From positions 1 through 26,945 of the forward strand of contig JBKPCR010000484.1 of the NCBI GenBank assembly GCA_046727435.1: 26,945 nt of DNA, given 5' to 3'. How positions within the stretch are numbered: the stretch's first letter is position 1; each line of letters begins with the position of its first letter. The position numbers and the translations under genes are program-made. The stretch comes from CAVPRW01 sp046727435 [NCBI: bacterium] (GTDB taxonomy: Bacteria; Tectomicrobia; Entotheonellia; J063). Positions 6,739 to 15,444 of this stretch are shown piece by piece. The notes under the pieces are model-generated. The model did no database searches. It was not told the DNA's origin and worked only from the letters and a program-made list of their open reading frames with translations.

Positions 6739-8289
6739 ATGCCAAGAGCGTTCAAACCCTTACGGAGCGACCCAGAGAGCGCCTACGATGTGGTGGTCAT
6801 CGGCGCCGGCATCGGAGGGTTGATTTGCGCCAACCTCATCGCACGCAGTGGGCTGCGCGTCCTCCTGATCGAACAACATTATGTCGTCGGCGGCTATTGC
6901 AGTATGTTCCGGCGCAAAGGCTACACGTTTGACGCGGCCACGCACTTCTACCCCCTGCTCGGTAATCCAGATACCATGACCGGCAAGCTTCTGGTGGACC
7001 TGGGCCTCACCACCGGCTGGGTGAAAATGGACCCGGTCGATCAATTTCATTTCCCCGATGGGTCGAAGTTTGCCGTGCCCGCAGACTTCGATCGCTACCT
7101 GGCTCAACTCAAGGTCGAATTCCCCGCTGAAGCCCGCGCCATGGATGACTTCTTCGCAGCCGTACGTGACGCCTACATGTTTGGACTGCTCTATTACTTC
7201 CGCGGCCGTGCTACCAGCCGGCTGGAACAGTATCGCACCTTGACCGTGCGTCACATGCTGGACCGCTACTTTCGCGACCCCAAGCTCAAGCTCTTGCTCA
7301 CGGCTGATTGCCCGCACTGGGGCTCGCCCCCATCGCGGACCTCGTTCGTATTCGATTCGATGCTCAGGCTGTCCTACTTCCTCGGGAATTACTACCCGCG
7401 TGGTGGGTCGCAGGCCTTTGCTGATGAGCTGGCACAACGCTTCGAAGCGATGGGTGGGCATATCCTGCTGCAATCGCTGGTCACCCGCATTCTCGTGAAG
7501 CAGCAGACCGCCTATGGAGTCGAAGTGGAGACCGGATGGGGACGGGATCGTCACGTGGTACGAGTGCAGGCTCAGGAGGTGGTGTCGAACGGCGACTTAC
7601 TGCGAACCCTCGAGCGCTTGGTTGGCTCCGAACACCTGGCAACCGATGAGCTCGCCGCCATCCGCCAGCTGCGTCCCACCTATCCCTGTTTTCTGACGCA
7701 CCTCGGGCTCCAGGAGATGTCTACCGAGGTGCTGCGTGAGGTCCATGGCTACTACTGGAACTCGTGGGACACAGACGAGGTCGGGCGCAATGGTCTCAAA
7801 TTTAAAATCTTCGTCCCAACCCTGTACGAGCCGGCGTTGGCGCGCAACGGCAACCATATCATGATCATCCAAAAAGTCCTGGACATCGACTACCGCCGCA
7901 TCGAAGACTGGGCCGCCCACAAGGCGGCGGTTGAGCAATACATCATGGATAACCTGGAACGGTTGATCCCCGGTTTTGCCGCCAAGGTGGTGGTCAGATG
8001 TAGCGCTTCGGCTTTGACCTCATACCGCTATACACTCAATCACCACGGGGCCATGCTCGGGTGGGAGATGTCACCTGACCAACTCGGTACGCATCGTGCT
8101 GATGTAGTCAGTCCGATCAAGAATATGTACTTTGTCGGACATTGGGTGCAACCCGGCGGCGGGATCACACCCGTGATCATGTCAGCGATGAAAGTCGCCA
8201 AGTTGATTACCAACGGCACTGTCAATGGCTCCATCGACAGCAGAGGGCAGGAGGCTGCTGAGCCAGCGCTGTCCTGTTGTCCTCCGTAA
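6739..8289 (+). CDS. FAD-dependent oxidoreductase, CrtI/CrtISO-like
   Basis: 516-residue flavoprotein of the phytoene desaturase/carotenoid isomerase superfamily. The N-terminal FAD-binding motif is YDVVVIGAGIGGLICANLI followed by LLIEQHYVVGGYCS. The C-terminal FAD/substrate signature is NMYFVGHWVQPGGGITPVI. The family desaturates, isomerises or saturates long polyene or isoprenoid lipids, usually at the membrane face. The gene begins 7 bp after the HMG-CoA reductase stop; an in-frame ATG at 6703 overlapping that gene is an alternative start. Its position after HMG-CoA reductase supports an isoprenoid substrate, but its company of KS and ACP genes would also allow a polyketide-derived polyene. 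The exact reaction is unknown. Confidence 0.87.
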   Translation: MPRAFKPLRSDPESAYDVVVIGAGIGGLICANLIARSGLRVLLIEQHYVVGGYCSMFRRKGYTFDAATHFYPLLGNPDTMTGKLLVDLGLTTGWVKMDPVDQFHFPDGSKFAVPADFDRYLAQLKVEFPAEARAMDDFFAAVRDAYMFGLLYYFRGRATSRLEQYRTLTVRHMLDRYFRDPKLKLLLTADCPHWGSPPSRTSFVFDSMLRLSYFLGNYYPRGGSQAFADELAQRFEAMGGHILLQSLVTRILVKQQTAYGVEVETGWGRDRHVVRVQAQEVVSNGDLLRTLERLVGSEHLATDELAAIRQLRPTYPCFLTHLGLQEMSTEVLREVHGYYWNSWDTDEVGRNGLKFKIFVPTLYEPALARNGNHIMIIQKVLDIDYRRIEDWAAHKAAVEQYIMDNLERLIPGFAAKVVVRCSASALTSYRYTLNHHGAMLGWEMSPDQLGTHRADVVSPIKNMYFVGHWVQPGGGITPVIMSAMKVAKLITNGTVNGSIDSRGQEAAEPALSCCPP

Positions 8290-8303
8290 GGCGGAGAACC
8301 GTC

Positions 8304-10010
8304 ATGGCCAGAGTCATGGTCATCGATTCGCGCGGCAATCTCTTGCACTACCTGACGAACCGACTGAGCAAGAGCCCTATGGTCGATGCCTGTCAGCGGG
8401 CCCCAGGTCTGACCGGTGGCTATGTCAATCTGTTAGCCATGCAAGATATCAACATCGTGGTGTATTGCCCTCGACTGTGCAGCTCATACGATATGACGCC
8501 TGACCTGGCAGAGGCGGAAACGGTCTTTGCGGAGTGTGCTCGCGCCCGCGTCGCCAAGGTTGTCCTGTTGTCGAGTGCAGCCGTTTACGGGGCCAGCCCC
8601 CGCAATCCTGGATTCATCTCTGAGTCGCAATTCGCCTCATACCATGGGCAAAACCGGATCGGCGAGCGTTGGATGGCACTTGAGGCGCTTGCCACGCAGT
8701 ATTTGGGTGGAGATCTACAGACCCGATTGACCATCTTACGGCCTGCCTCGGTGCCGTTGCGGGGCGGCAATGATTACTTCAGCCAGTTATTACACGGGGG
8801 ACTGACGATTACCCTGCCCCTACATGATCCATCGATCCAGTTGTTGCACCCTGACGACCTGGCACAGGCGGTGTGTTGTGCCGTGGAGAGAAGCGCGGGT
8901 GGGGTGTACAACGTGGCGCCCGCTGGGGTGATCCCGTTGCGCGTGGCGCTGCGCATGGCCGGTTCGACGCGGGTGCCAATCGCACGGGGGGTGCAACGCC
9001 TGTCCCGTCGTGTGCTCTCTGCGCTTGGTGCGGCCCATGGCATCGATCAGCTCGAATACATTCGCTACTCGTGGACCATTTCCAATCAGAAAATTAAGCA
9101 TGAGTTAGGGTTTGCGCCGGAACGGTCCAGCGCTGAAGCGCTAATAGACGTTCTGACCTCGGAGGCGGGCCAGCCTGATGGTCGAAGTCGGCAGACTTCG
9201 AACCAGACGACGGCTCTTGCCACCTTCGACGATTTCGGCATGGACACACGCTACATCGACAGGCGGGTGCGAACCGTGTTCAAACTTCTGCATGATTACT
9301 ACTGGCGCATTGAGGTCCATGGGATCGAACACGTGCCACGTGTGGGGCGGGCGGTATTGGCCGGGAACCACCGCGGCTTCATGCCTTTTGATGGCGTCAT
9401 GGCCTTCCATCACATTGTGCGCGAGGTCGGACGCTATCCGCGCGTCTTGATCCATCCGACCCTGCTCAAAATCCCAGTGCCGTTCGATTTTGCCAAGCTC
9501 GGTGGCATCAAAGTCAGTCGCGAGAACGCAGATTACGTTCTGCAGCGCGATGAGCTCTTAGTCATCTACCCCGAAGGCATCGAGGGTGCATTCAGGTTTT
9601 ATCGCGAGGCCTATCGCCTGGGGAAGTTTGGCAGAGATGAGTATGTGAAGGCGGCACTGCGCAATTCTGCACCTATCGTCCCCTTCGTCACGGTTGGCAG
9701 CGCGGAGATCTTCCCGATCTTTGGGAAAATCGACTGGCGTTGGTGGAAGCAGTATACCTTGTGGCCCTTCATCCCGATCACGCCGACGTTTCCGCTGCTG
9801 CCGCTGCCACTGCCGACGAAGTGGCATACGCAGTTTTTGCCGCCACTCCATATCGAACAGCGGTATCCACCCGAGGCCGCGCGTGACGCCGCCACGGTAA
9901 GTGCCATCGGTCAGGAGGTGCGAAGCAGGATGCAAGAGGCAATCGACGGGATGCTCAAGCGTCGCAAATCCATCTTCTTCGGCTCGATCTTTCATGGTGA
10001 GGCACCCTGA
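8304..10010 (+). CDS. SDR-like domain fused to PlsC-type acyltransferase
   Basis: 568-residue two-domain protein. Residues about 1-290 resemble extended NAD-dependent epimerase/dehydratases (VVLLSSAAVYG, LRPASVPLRGGNDYF, QLLHPDDLAQAV). Residues about 320-560 are a glycerolipid acyltransferase of the PlsC superfamily, with NHRGFMPFDG giving an H-x6-D catalytic motif (His356, Asp363), IYPEGIEG (Glu424) and LIHPTLLKIPV. The SDR half looks degraded: the glycine-rich nucleotide motif reads IDSRGNLLHYL, and the YxxxK motif is YHGQN (Tyr113, Asn117 for Lys). The start at 8304 is chosen over the upstream ATG at 8277 because AAGGCGGAG directly precedes it. The gene overlaps the next one by one base (TGATG). 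It probably attaches an acyl chain made by the KS/ACP system to an alcohol; that is inference. Confidence 0.85.
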   Translation: MARVMVIDSRGNLLHYLTNRLSKSPMVDACQRAPGLTGGYVNLLAMQDINIVVYCPRLCSSYDMTPDLAEAETVFAECARARVAKVVLLSSAAVYGASPRNPGFISESQFASYHGQNRIGERWMALEALATQYLGGDLQTRLTILRPASVPLRGGNDYFSQLLHGGLTITLPLHDPSIQLLHPDDLAQAVCCAVERSAGGVYNVAPAGVIPLRVALRMAGSTRVPIARGVQRLSRRVLSALGAAHGIDQLEYIRYSWTISNQKIKHELGFAPERSSAEALIDVLTSEAGQPDGRSRQTSNQTTALATFDDFGMDTRYIDRRVRTVFKLLHDYYWRIEVHGIEHVPRVGRAVLAGNHRGFMPFDGVMAFHHIVREVGRYPRVLIHPTLLKIPVPFDFAKLGGIKVSRENADYVLQRDELLVIYPEGIEGAFRFYREAYRLGKFGRDEYVKAALRNSAPIVPFVTVGSAEIFPIFGKIDWRWWKQYTLWPFIPITPTFPLLPLPLPTKWHTQFLPPLHIEQRYPPEAARDAATVSAIGQEVRSRMQEAIDGMLKRRKSIFFGSIFHGEAP

Positions 10011-11671
10011 TGACCTGGTGGTCCAATCTTCGCCGACTGGGGCACATTGTCGCTGTGCTGGTAAGACATCTGCTAGCGCATGTGTGGGGTGCTCTCTCTA
10101 TACGTTGGCCATGGCTGGCAGGCCGCCTGCCACATAGTACGCTTTCAGGGCCAGAACGGTTGCGGACGTTGTTTGAGGACCTAGGCGGTACATTCATTAA
10201 ATTTGGTCAAATGCTCGCCCTGCAGCCGGACATCCTGCCGCTTGCCTATTGTAACGCGCTATTCAACCTGCTTGACCGCATCACACCATTCGGGTTCGAA
10301 GAGGTGGAGAAGATATTCGCCGCTGAATTCGGCACAAGGCCTTCAGAGATCTTTGATCATTTCGACCCGGAGCCGATTGCCACAGCCTCCATCGGCCAAG
10401 TCTACATTGCCTATCTAGGTGAGCAGAAAGTGGCGGTCAAGGTGCAGCGACCGAGCGTCAAGACGGACTTCGCCGGTGATATCCGTCTGATGACGATCGC
10501 TATGCATCTCATCACAGCCCTGCACGTGAAGCCGCTCTATTGGCTGCTCGAGCCCATGCACGAGTTCATCGGCTGGACGCGTGAGGAACTCGACTACCGC
10601 CGTGAAGCCCGCTATATGGAACACACACGCCGTCATGCGGGCGATAACGCTAAAGAATACGTACCGGCTGTGTTTTGGAAATATACGACATACTGTATTC
10701 TCACCCTCGAGTTTCTGGAAGGCGTGACCGTCCTCGACTACCTCCGCGCTCTGGCCGCTGGTGACGAAATGATGCAGCATAGACTGCATACCATGGGCTT
10801 CGAACCCGATCAGTTCGCTTGCAACATCATCGAAAACTTCCTCGCCGACGCGTTTCGGCACGGCATGTTTCACGCCGACCTGCATCCGGCAAATCTGATG
10901 ATTTGTAGTGAGAACACCGTCGGGTACATCGACTTCGGCATCACCGGCGTGCTAAGTCCGTACCTACGCCGTCACCTGGTGGCGCTTACCCTGGCATACG
11001 CGCGCGGGGACCTTGATGGCATGTGCGCCTCGTTCTTCAAAGTCTCAGCCAGGGACGCTGATTCGGATGTGGAGGGGTTTCGCAGCGGATTGAGCATGCT
11101 GGCAGGCGACTGGTACATGGTGGAAAGAAAGGTGCGACACCTGCGCAAGAACATCACACTCGTCATGCTCGATCTGCTGAAACTATCGCGCCAGACCGGC
11201 ATCTGGCCCGAGCGCGACGTGATCAAATACATCCGCTCCACCGTAGCCATTGATGGCCTCATCACCCGCTTTGCCCCGGCCTTCGACGTCGGCAAGTACC
11301 TTGAAACGATCTGTGATCGCTATCTCAAGTGGCAAGGACGACGCGAGCTTTTTGCCTTCGACACACTTGTGGACTGGTCGAGCTCAAGTGGGCATCTGAT
11401 ACGTGACGGCGCTTTGCGGGCAGTCACCTTTCTGCAGCGAATGGCGGCTGGCGAGGTCCTCGGACCGGCAGCCTTCAACGCGGCTGCGGATGTGCACGAC
11501 TCCGCGTGGCGAGGGGCAGTGCAGCTGGCGGCGGTGATCTTCGCGCTATCAGCGCTGATGATGGTCACTAGAGAGGCGGTGCAATTGGGTGTGAACTTAT
11601 TTACCGCGGAGCTTTTGCTCATGGCGGCCGCGGCCACGATGCTCCTGCGAAGGATATATAGGCTCATCTGA
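10010..11671 (+). CDS. ABC1/AarF/UbiB-family atypical kinase
   Basis: 553-residue member of the UbiB/ADCK family, which supports quinone and isoprenoid-lipid biosynthesis at membranes, probably through ATPase activity. All family motifs are present: the KxGQ motif (Lys64-Phe-Gly-Gln67, FIKFGQMLALQPDILP), the Ala-rich loop ATASIGQVY (124-132), the ATP-binding Lys144 (VAVKVQRP), the catalytic FHADLHPANLM (Asp290, Asn295) and IDFG (Asp308). Two hydrophobic segments near the C-terminus (about 505-550) predict a membrane anchor. It is translationally coupled to the acyltransferase by a 1-base overlap. Presence beside HMG-CoA reductase and a CrtI-like oxidoreductase fits a lipid-soluble, possibly prenylated or quinone-like product. 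Confidence 0.93.
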   Translation: MTWWSNLRRLGHIVAVLVRHLLAHVWGALSIRWPWLAGRLPHSTLSGPERLRTLFEDLGGTFIKFGQMLALQPDILPLAYCNALFNLLDRITPFGFEEVEKIFAAEFGTRPSEIFDHFDPEPIATASIGQVYIAYLGEQKVAVKVQRPSVKTDFAGDIRLMTIAMHLITALHVKPLYWLLEPMHEFIGWTREELDYRREARYMEHTRRHAGDNAKEYVPAVFWKYTTYCILTLEFLEGVTVLDYLRALAAGDEMMQHRLHTMGFEPDQFACNIIENFLADAFRHGMFHADLHPANLMICSENTVGYIDFGITGVLSPYLRRHLVALTLAYARGDLDGMCASFFKVSARDADSDVEGFRSGLSMLAGDWYMVERKVRHLRKNITLVMLDLLKLSRQTGIWPERDVIKYIRSTVAIDGLITRFAPAFDVGKYLETICDRYLKWQGRRELFAFDTLVDWSSSSGHLIRDGALRAVTFLQRMAAGEVLGPAAFNAAADVHDSAWRGAVQLAAVIFALSALMMVTREAVQLGVNLFTAELLLMAAAATMLLRRIYRLI

Positions 11672-11683
11672 GGAGACAAAGAC

Positions 11684-12226
11684 ATGATACGCGATTTAAC
11701 CAAGTCCCTGCTCAGTTTCTCGTGGGGAATGTCGCTGTTTGGCGCGACGCAGCTGGTCAATTCACTGACGCCAGACAAGGCAGCGGCGGCGTTCAACGCC
11801 GTGACACGGGCGACCGAGGATCAGCTCGGCGACGTGCTTAAGGGGGCTTTCCGGGCTGGCGACCAACTGCAAAGAGGTATGGTGGATATGACGTTCGGCC
11901 TTCTCATGCTTGAGGCCTTCAACCCTAGCCAAATGATGAAAATGGCCTCAGGCGTGATGCAGCAGACCACGGGAGCCTCGGGTCAGGGCGGTCAGGCACG
12001 TCCGGCGGCATCGCAAGCAAGGGCGGCAGAGTGGGGGCCTATGCCGCCCACGGATGCTACTCAGGGCCCTCAGGTACGTCCGGCGGCATCGCAAGCAACG
12101 GCGATGGGGTGGGGACCGAACCCGCCCACGGATGCTACTCAGGGCCCTCAGGCACGTCCGGCGGCATCGCAGGAAAGGACGACGGGGTGGGGACCGATCC
12201 CGCCTCAGGGTGCCAATAGGTCCTGA
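11684..12226 (+). CDS. Tag-domain protein with tandem-repeat tail
   Basis: 180-residue protein of unknown function. Residues 1-85 form the N-terminal module shared by several proteins here (MIRDLTKSLLSFSWGMSLFG, then AFNAVTRATEDQLGDVLK and GDQLQRGMVDM). This predicts an amphipathic or hydrophobic first helix and a phasin-like second helix. The tail is three copies of a 26-residue Pro/Ala/Gln/Trp-rich repeat (ARPAASQ...WGPxPPTDATQGP), probably disordered. It is the module in its simplest form, without an enzyme domain, so it could be a structural or surface component of whatever the module binds. It starts 12 bp after the UbiB gene behind a GAGGAG ribosome site, and so is likely part of the same operon. 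No known family was recognised. Confidence 0.8.
   Translation: MIRDLTKSLLSFSWGMSLFGATQLVNSLTPDKAAAAFNAVTRATEDQLGDVLKGAFRAGDQLQRGMVDMTFGLLMLEAFNPSQMMKMASGVMQQTTGASGQGGQARPAASQARAAEWGPMPPTDATQGPQVRPAASQATAMGWGPNPPTDATQGPQARPAASQERTTGWGPIPPQGANRS
11993..12216 (+). repeat. In-frame 78-bp tandem repeat, about 2.9 copies
   Basis: Copies begin at 11993, 12071 and 12149, each starting with CAGGYACGTCCGGCGGCATC, at an exact spacing of 78 bp (26 codons). The third copy is slightly shorter. The repeats encode the C-terminal tail of the gene at 11684. Near-identity between copies points to recent expansion by slippage or recombination, and copy number may vary between strains. Confidence 0.9.
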
Positions 12227-12457
12227 AGATAGCCAAACGTCGCGGCGCAATAACAGCGGCATTCGAGCGGATTTTCAGGGAATACACGGGGATACAGATG
12301 ACGTTAACGGTGCCAGTCTTCTCAGAACGCCTTTCCCTGCTGAGAGGCGCGTAAAGAAGACGTGCAGAAGATCCAGCAGGACATCTAGGTACACCCTTGT
12401 CCACTCCTCGACCACCAGGGGGGGCCGACGGGCGTCATTGTGAGAGAATCCTGATCG
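12227..12457 (+). other. Intergenic stretch without a recognised gene
   Basis: 231 bp between the repeat-tailed protein and the UbiB-like pseudokinase. An overlapping open frame runs through it (12054-12443) but looks like a shadow of the tandem repeat. No clear promoter, terminator or strong hairpin was found. Confidence 0.4.
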
Positions 12458-14146
12458 ATGAGAGAACCCCTGGCAAAAGAACGGATGCACCGCGCGACGC
12501 TGAAGGATAGGAGGCAAGAGATCGAAGCTTGCCTAGCTGCGTTTGGCCTAATGCCTGACCGTGGTCGCTTCATGGGCCGCCTAAGCGGCGCCGGCTTTCA
12601 AGAGACGCATAACCATAGGCTTCGCAAAGCACTGGAAAGCCTTGGCCCAGTCTTCTCTTCATTCGGTATCTATTTGTCGTCGCGGGTTGACCTACTGCCG
12701 GTGGATGCCTGCCTCGATCTTGCCCTCATTGTCCATCAGGTGGAGACGACGCCGATTTCCGCTGTGCGACAATTGATCGCTCAGGAGTTTGGCTGTCCAG
12801 TTGAAGAGATCTATGCCGCCTTCGCAGAAGTACCCTTTGAGTCCCGGCTGATGTTCCAGTCGCACCATGCGCTGCTTGAAAACGGCACGGCCGTAACAGT
12901 CAAAATCGTTCATTCCGAATGGCAAGATCAGTTTGAATTTGACATAGAGTTGCTAGCGCTCTTGAAATTCGCATTTTCTAATGAAGATCGGGGGAGTATA
13001 CCCATTGAAAATGCCATTACAGAGTTTCGCCACACACTAGAGGAGCAAATTGATCTTGTCCAGGAGATTAAGGCATACGAGGAACTTGCTCAAGATGCCG
13101 AAGATTTCGAACTCCTAAGAGTTCCACTCGTATTTAAAGATCTATGTTCGTCGAAATTGATCACTATTGAACAATTACCAGGTTTGAGCTTGGAGGATAT
13201 CATTGCGTTATTCGATAGGAGGAGATCGGGAGAGCATGTCACGACAAGTGTGGCGTCCGCAGACCCCGGCTTAGATGCAAATGATCTCGCCCGCCGTCTC
13301 TGCGTAGTATGGATGCGGCAGTTGTTATTGGGTAGTTGGTTTCCGGTGGAATTGCATCCAGCGAAAATTGTGCTTCTGGCCAACAAACAGATCGCCTTCA
13401 CCGGCGGCGAGTTTGCTCGGCTGCCATCAGACGCCAAGAAAAATCTTTGGCACTACTTGATTGCGACTTCGACTGAAGATCCCGACAAGGCCTGCTCCTG
13501 TCTACTGGGAGAAATGATGCAGGAGCGCCGGCCCTTCGATGAGGAGGAGTTGCGCCATAGGTTCAGAGGGATTGTGCCTTTCCGTGACGGTGGTTGGAGT
13601 ACCGACGAGGACAGCCGCAGCCTCGCAGAATATCTGTTTGTGCATTGGAAGCTCATGAGCGAACGCGGCCTCCGGCCTCAGCTCCATTTGCTGGCTTTCT
13701 ACCGAGGGCTTTTCCAGACGGCCGCTCATGCGCGACGACTCGCACCCTACAGTGACCTGCTGCTGGCCGGGCTGCAAGAGGTGCGTACGCTCGAGATGCT
13801 GGCACAGCTTCGAGACATGCTGAGATTGTCCCAATTGAGTGACAGCCTGGACAGCTATGCCGCAATGATGATGGGGCTGCCCCAAAAGCTTGATGAGGTC
13901 CTGACGCTCGTCGCTGAGAGCAGCGCACGGGTGAAACTCCAGGGAACGGGGGCGGCCGGGCATCGCCGACAGCAAAACTCTTCAGCCGTGATGGTCGCTT
14001 TGCTCCTCGTGCTTGGGGCGTTTGCTATGTTGTCGCATCATCTCGCAGCGTCAGGAATCGCCGGCGCGTGGTTCGACAGCATCAGTGCCGTGATATTTGT
14101 GCTGCTCGGAGCTCTGTTGTTGCGGGCCGCCAGTCACGGGCGATGA
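12458..14146 (+). CDS. UbiB-like pseudokinase with C-terminal membrane segments
   Basis: 562 residues that align along their length with the UbiB protein at 10010 but lack its catalytic motifs. KFGQ becomes SFGI (68-71) within LGPVFSSFGIYLSSRVDLLP, and the Ala-rich loop is lost (FESRLMFQSHHALL). HADLHPAN becomes PVELHPAK (296-303), and DFG is replaced by TGG (315-317). Only the ATP-site Lys149 (VTVKI) remains obvious. Two hydrophobic stretches at about 510-555 predict membrane anchoring, as in its paralog. A non-catalytic partner that scaffolds or regulates the active UbiB is the simplest reading. A weak ribosome site precedes the ATG at 12458. Base composition around 12900-13240 is visibly richer in A and T than in neighbouring genes. 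The reading frame is intact over 1.7 kb, so this is not a pseudogene. Confidence 0.8.
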   Translation: MREPLAKERMHRATLKDRRQEIEACLAAFGLMPDRGRFMGRLSGAGFQETHNHRLRKALESLGPVFSSFGIYLSSRVDLLPVDACLDLALIVHQVETTPISAVRQLIAQEFGCPVEEIYAAFAEVPFESRLMFQSHHALLENGTAVTVKIVHSEWQDQFEFDIELLALLKFAFSNEDRGSIPIENAITEFRHTLEEQIDLVQEIKAYEELAQDAEDFELLRVPLVFKDLCSSKLITIEQLPGLSLEDIIALFDRRRSGEHVTTSVASADPGLDANDLARRLCVVWMRQLLLGSWFPVELHPAKIVLLANKQIAFTGGEFARLPSDAKKNLWHYLIATSTEDPDKACSCLLGEMMQERRPFDEEELRHRFRGIVPFRDGGWSTDEDSRSLAEYLFVHWKLMSERGLRPQLHLLAFYRGLFQTAAHARRLAPYSDLLLAGLQEVRTLEMLAQLRDMLRLSQLSDSLDSYAAMMMGLPQKLDEVLTLVAESSARVKLQGTGAAGHRRQQNSSAVMVALLLVLGAFAMLSHHLAASGIAGAWFDSISAVIFVLLGALLLRAASHGR

Positions 14147-14335
14147 AATACGGAGACATGGCGCATCGCTTCAGTCAATCAGTTCTATGCTGATTACCTA
14201 AATCGACGAGTTCTTCGGCCCGCTTTCACAAGTAACAATGTATGCTGAACCAAAGGTTAAAAAAGCATAGAAAGATCAATATAGATAGCACAAAGATCGT
14301 TTCAACTAACACAGATCACTCGATTCGTGACTAAG

Positions 14336-14992
14336 ATGATCCAATTTTTCGGCCAGATGTTGAAATTGCCCTTGGAGGCTTTCGTCTTCAGCATGGAGAT
14401 GCTGGTCAAAACCATACAAGGCATGCAAAAAATCGCCTACCAGGGTATTGACGCGATGGTAAGCGAGATCGGTCAGCCTCCCGATGACCTGTCTGGCGGT
14501 GACAGCGATCCCCCAAGTGATGTACCGGATGGCACTATCGGAGATAGTGTCGAAACAGCGCAGCAAACAACGCGACAGGAGGAAAGGGAAATGGCAGAAA
14601 AGGATTTGCGCGATGATATGCTCAAGCTCGTCCGCTACAAAGTCTTGTTCGTGAAGCGTGACTATGAATGGGCTTTCCCGGAGAAAGAAGAACTGGTCTC
14701 AGAAAATACAGATGCAGCGGGCTATACCGCATGGAAGATAGCCGAGTTCATCCAGGATCTTCCGAAGACCCAGATTCCCGAGAAATGGCGGAGCAAAAAG
14801 TATCCGCCTGCCGAATTGGAAAGCCCTCCATCCCGCGACCCCGGGATGATACATGCACTGCCGGAGGACGACAAGAAATACCTGCGAATCTACTACGAGG
14901 TTCTGGAGCGTTATCCGAGAGAGAGGTTCAGATATGAAGAGCGGCAGATAGAGGTCCTCGAGCAGATTCGGGACAAAATGAAGGACCCTTAG
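14336..14992 (+). CDS. Hypothetical protein, phasin-like N-terminus, charged C-terminus
   Basis: 218 residues, no family recognised. The first 45 residues (MIQFFGQMLKLPLEAFVFSM, then LVKTIQGMQKIAYQGIDAMV) form a hydrophobic/amphipathic helix pair. These recall small lipid-granule-binding proteins and, weakly, the N-terminal module of its neighbours. A Pro/Asp-rich linker follows, then a strongly charged helical domain (about 95-218) that ends in RYEERQIEVLEQIRDKMKD. A GTG at 14327 would add three residues; no clear ribosome site supports either start. The 190 bp upstream are AT-rich and may hold a promoter, but no convincing boxes were found. Coding is supported by length and by the absence of competing frames. 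Confidence 0.6.
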   Translation: MIQFFGQMLKLPLEAFVFSMEMLVKTIQGMQKIAYQGIDAMVSEIGQPPDDLSGGDSDPPSDVPDGTIGDSVETAQQTTRQEEREMAEKDLRDDMLKLVRYKVLFVKRDYEWAFPEKEELVSENTDAAGYTAWKIAEFIQDLPKTQIPEKWRSKKYPPAELESPPSRDPGMIHALPEDDKKYLRIYYEVLERYPRERFRYEERQIEVLEQIRDKMKDP

Positions 14993-15444
14993 CCGCGAGA
15001 ATAGGCATTCTAGAGCTAGAGGCTTCGCCCCAAACCTTCGTCTCGGTGAAAACGAACTTTTGCAAAGGGCTTCATCATCGGCTGCTCAACTGGCCAGGGG
15101 TCATCAAACAGTTACCCTGGTGGATTGCACCCTGGGGGAGCCGGGATGGCCCCGTGGCCTGTAGACGACCATTTGTACGATGGAGCCGCATGGTATGGCA
15201 TCGCATACGAGGCGGCGAATCAACGAGTCGGCAGGTGAAGTGGTGATCGCTTCGTTGGTGAAGCCGTCCGGCGAGCCCGCATGGAGAAACTGATCGCGAA
15301 ATTTCCCATTTTTTTCGGGAGGACAGCGATTACATTTCTCCCCTTGTAGTTGATGAGGGGGGAATGCGCTTTTCAATGGTTCAACCTGAACACCTGGTCA
15401 GTGCTGCGGCCTTTGGCATGTTGCTAAGTGATACGGAGTTTAGC
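14993..15444 (+). other. Non-coding gap before a decayed gene
   Basis: About 450 bp with no supported gene. Short open frames (for example 15104-15376 on the minus strand) have no ribosome site or recognisable content. Because the next 280 bp is a decayed gene copy, this stretch may also be degraded remains, but no parent sequence was found in the window. Confidence 0.4.

Noticed and set aside
6760-7554. 264-codon open frame on the minus strand
   Set aside because: Lies wholly opposite the CrtI-like gene, shows no recognisable domain, and is the usual shadow frame of a GC-rich gene.
12054-12443. 129-codon + strand frame overlapping the tandem repeats
   Set aside because: Open mainly because the 78-bp repeat keeps all frames in register; no ribosome site, and it overlaps a better-supported gene.
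15104-15376. 90-codon minus-strand ORF in the gap before the pseudogene
   Set aside because: No ribosome site or recognisable content, and it lies in what appears to be degraded sequence.
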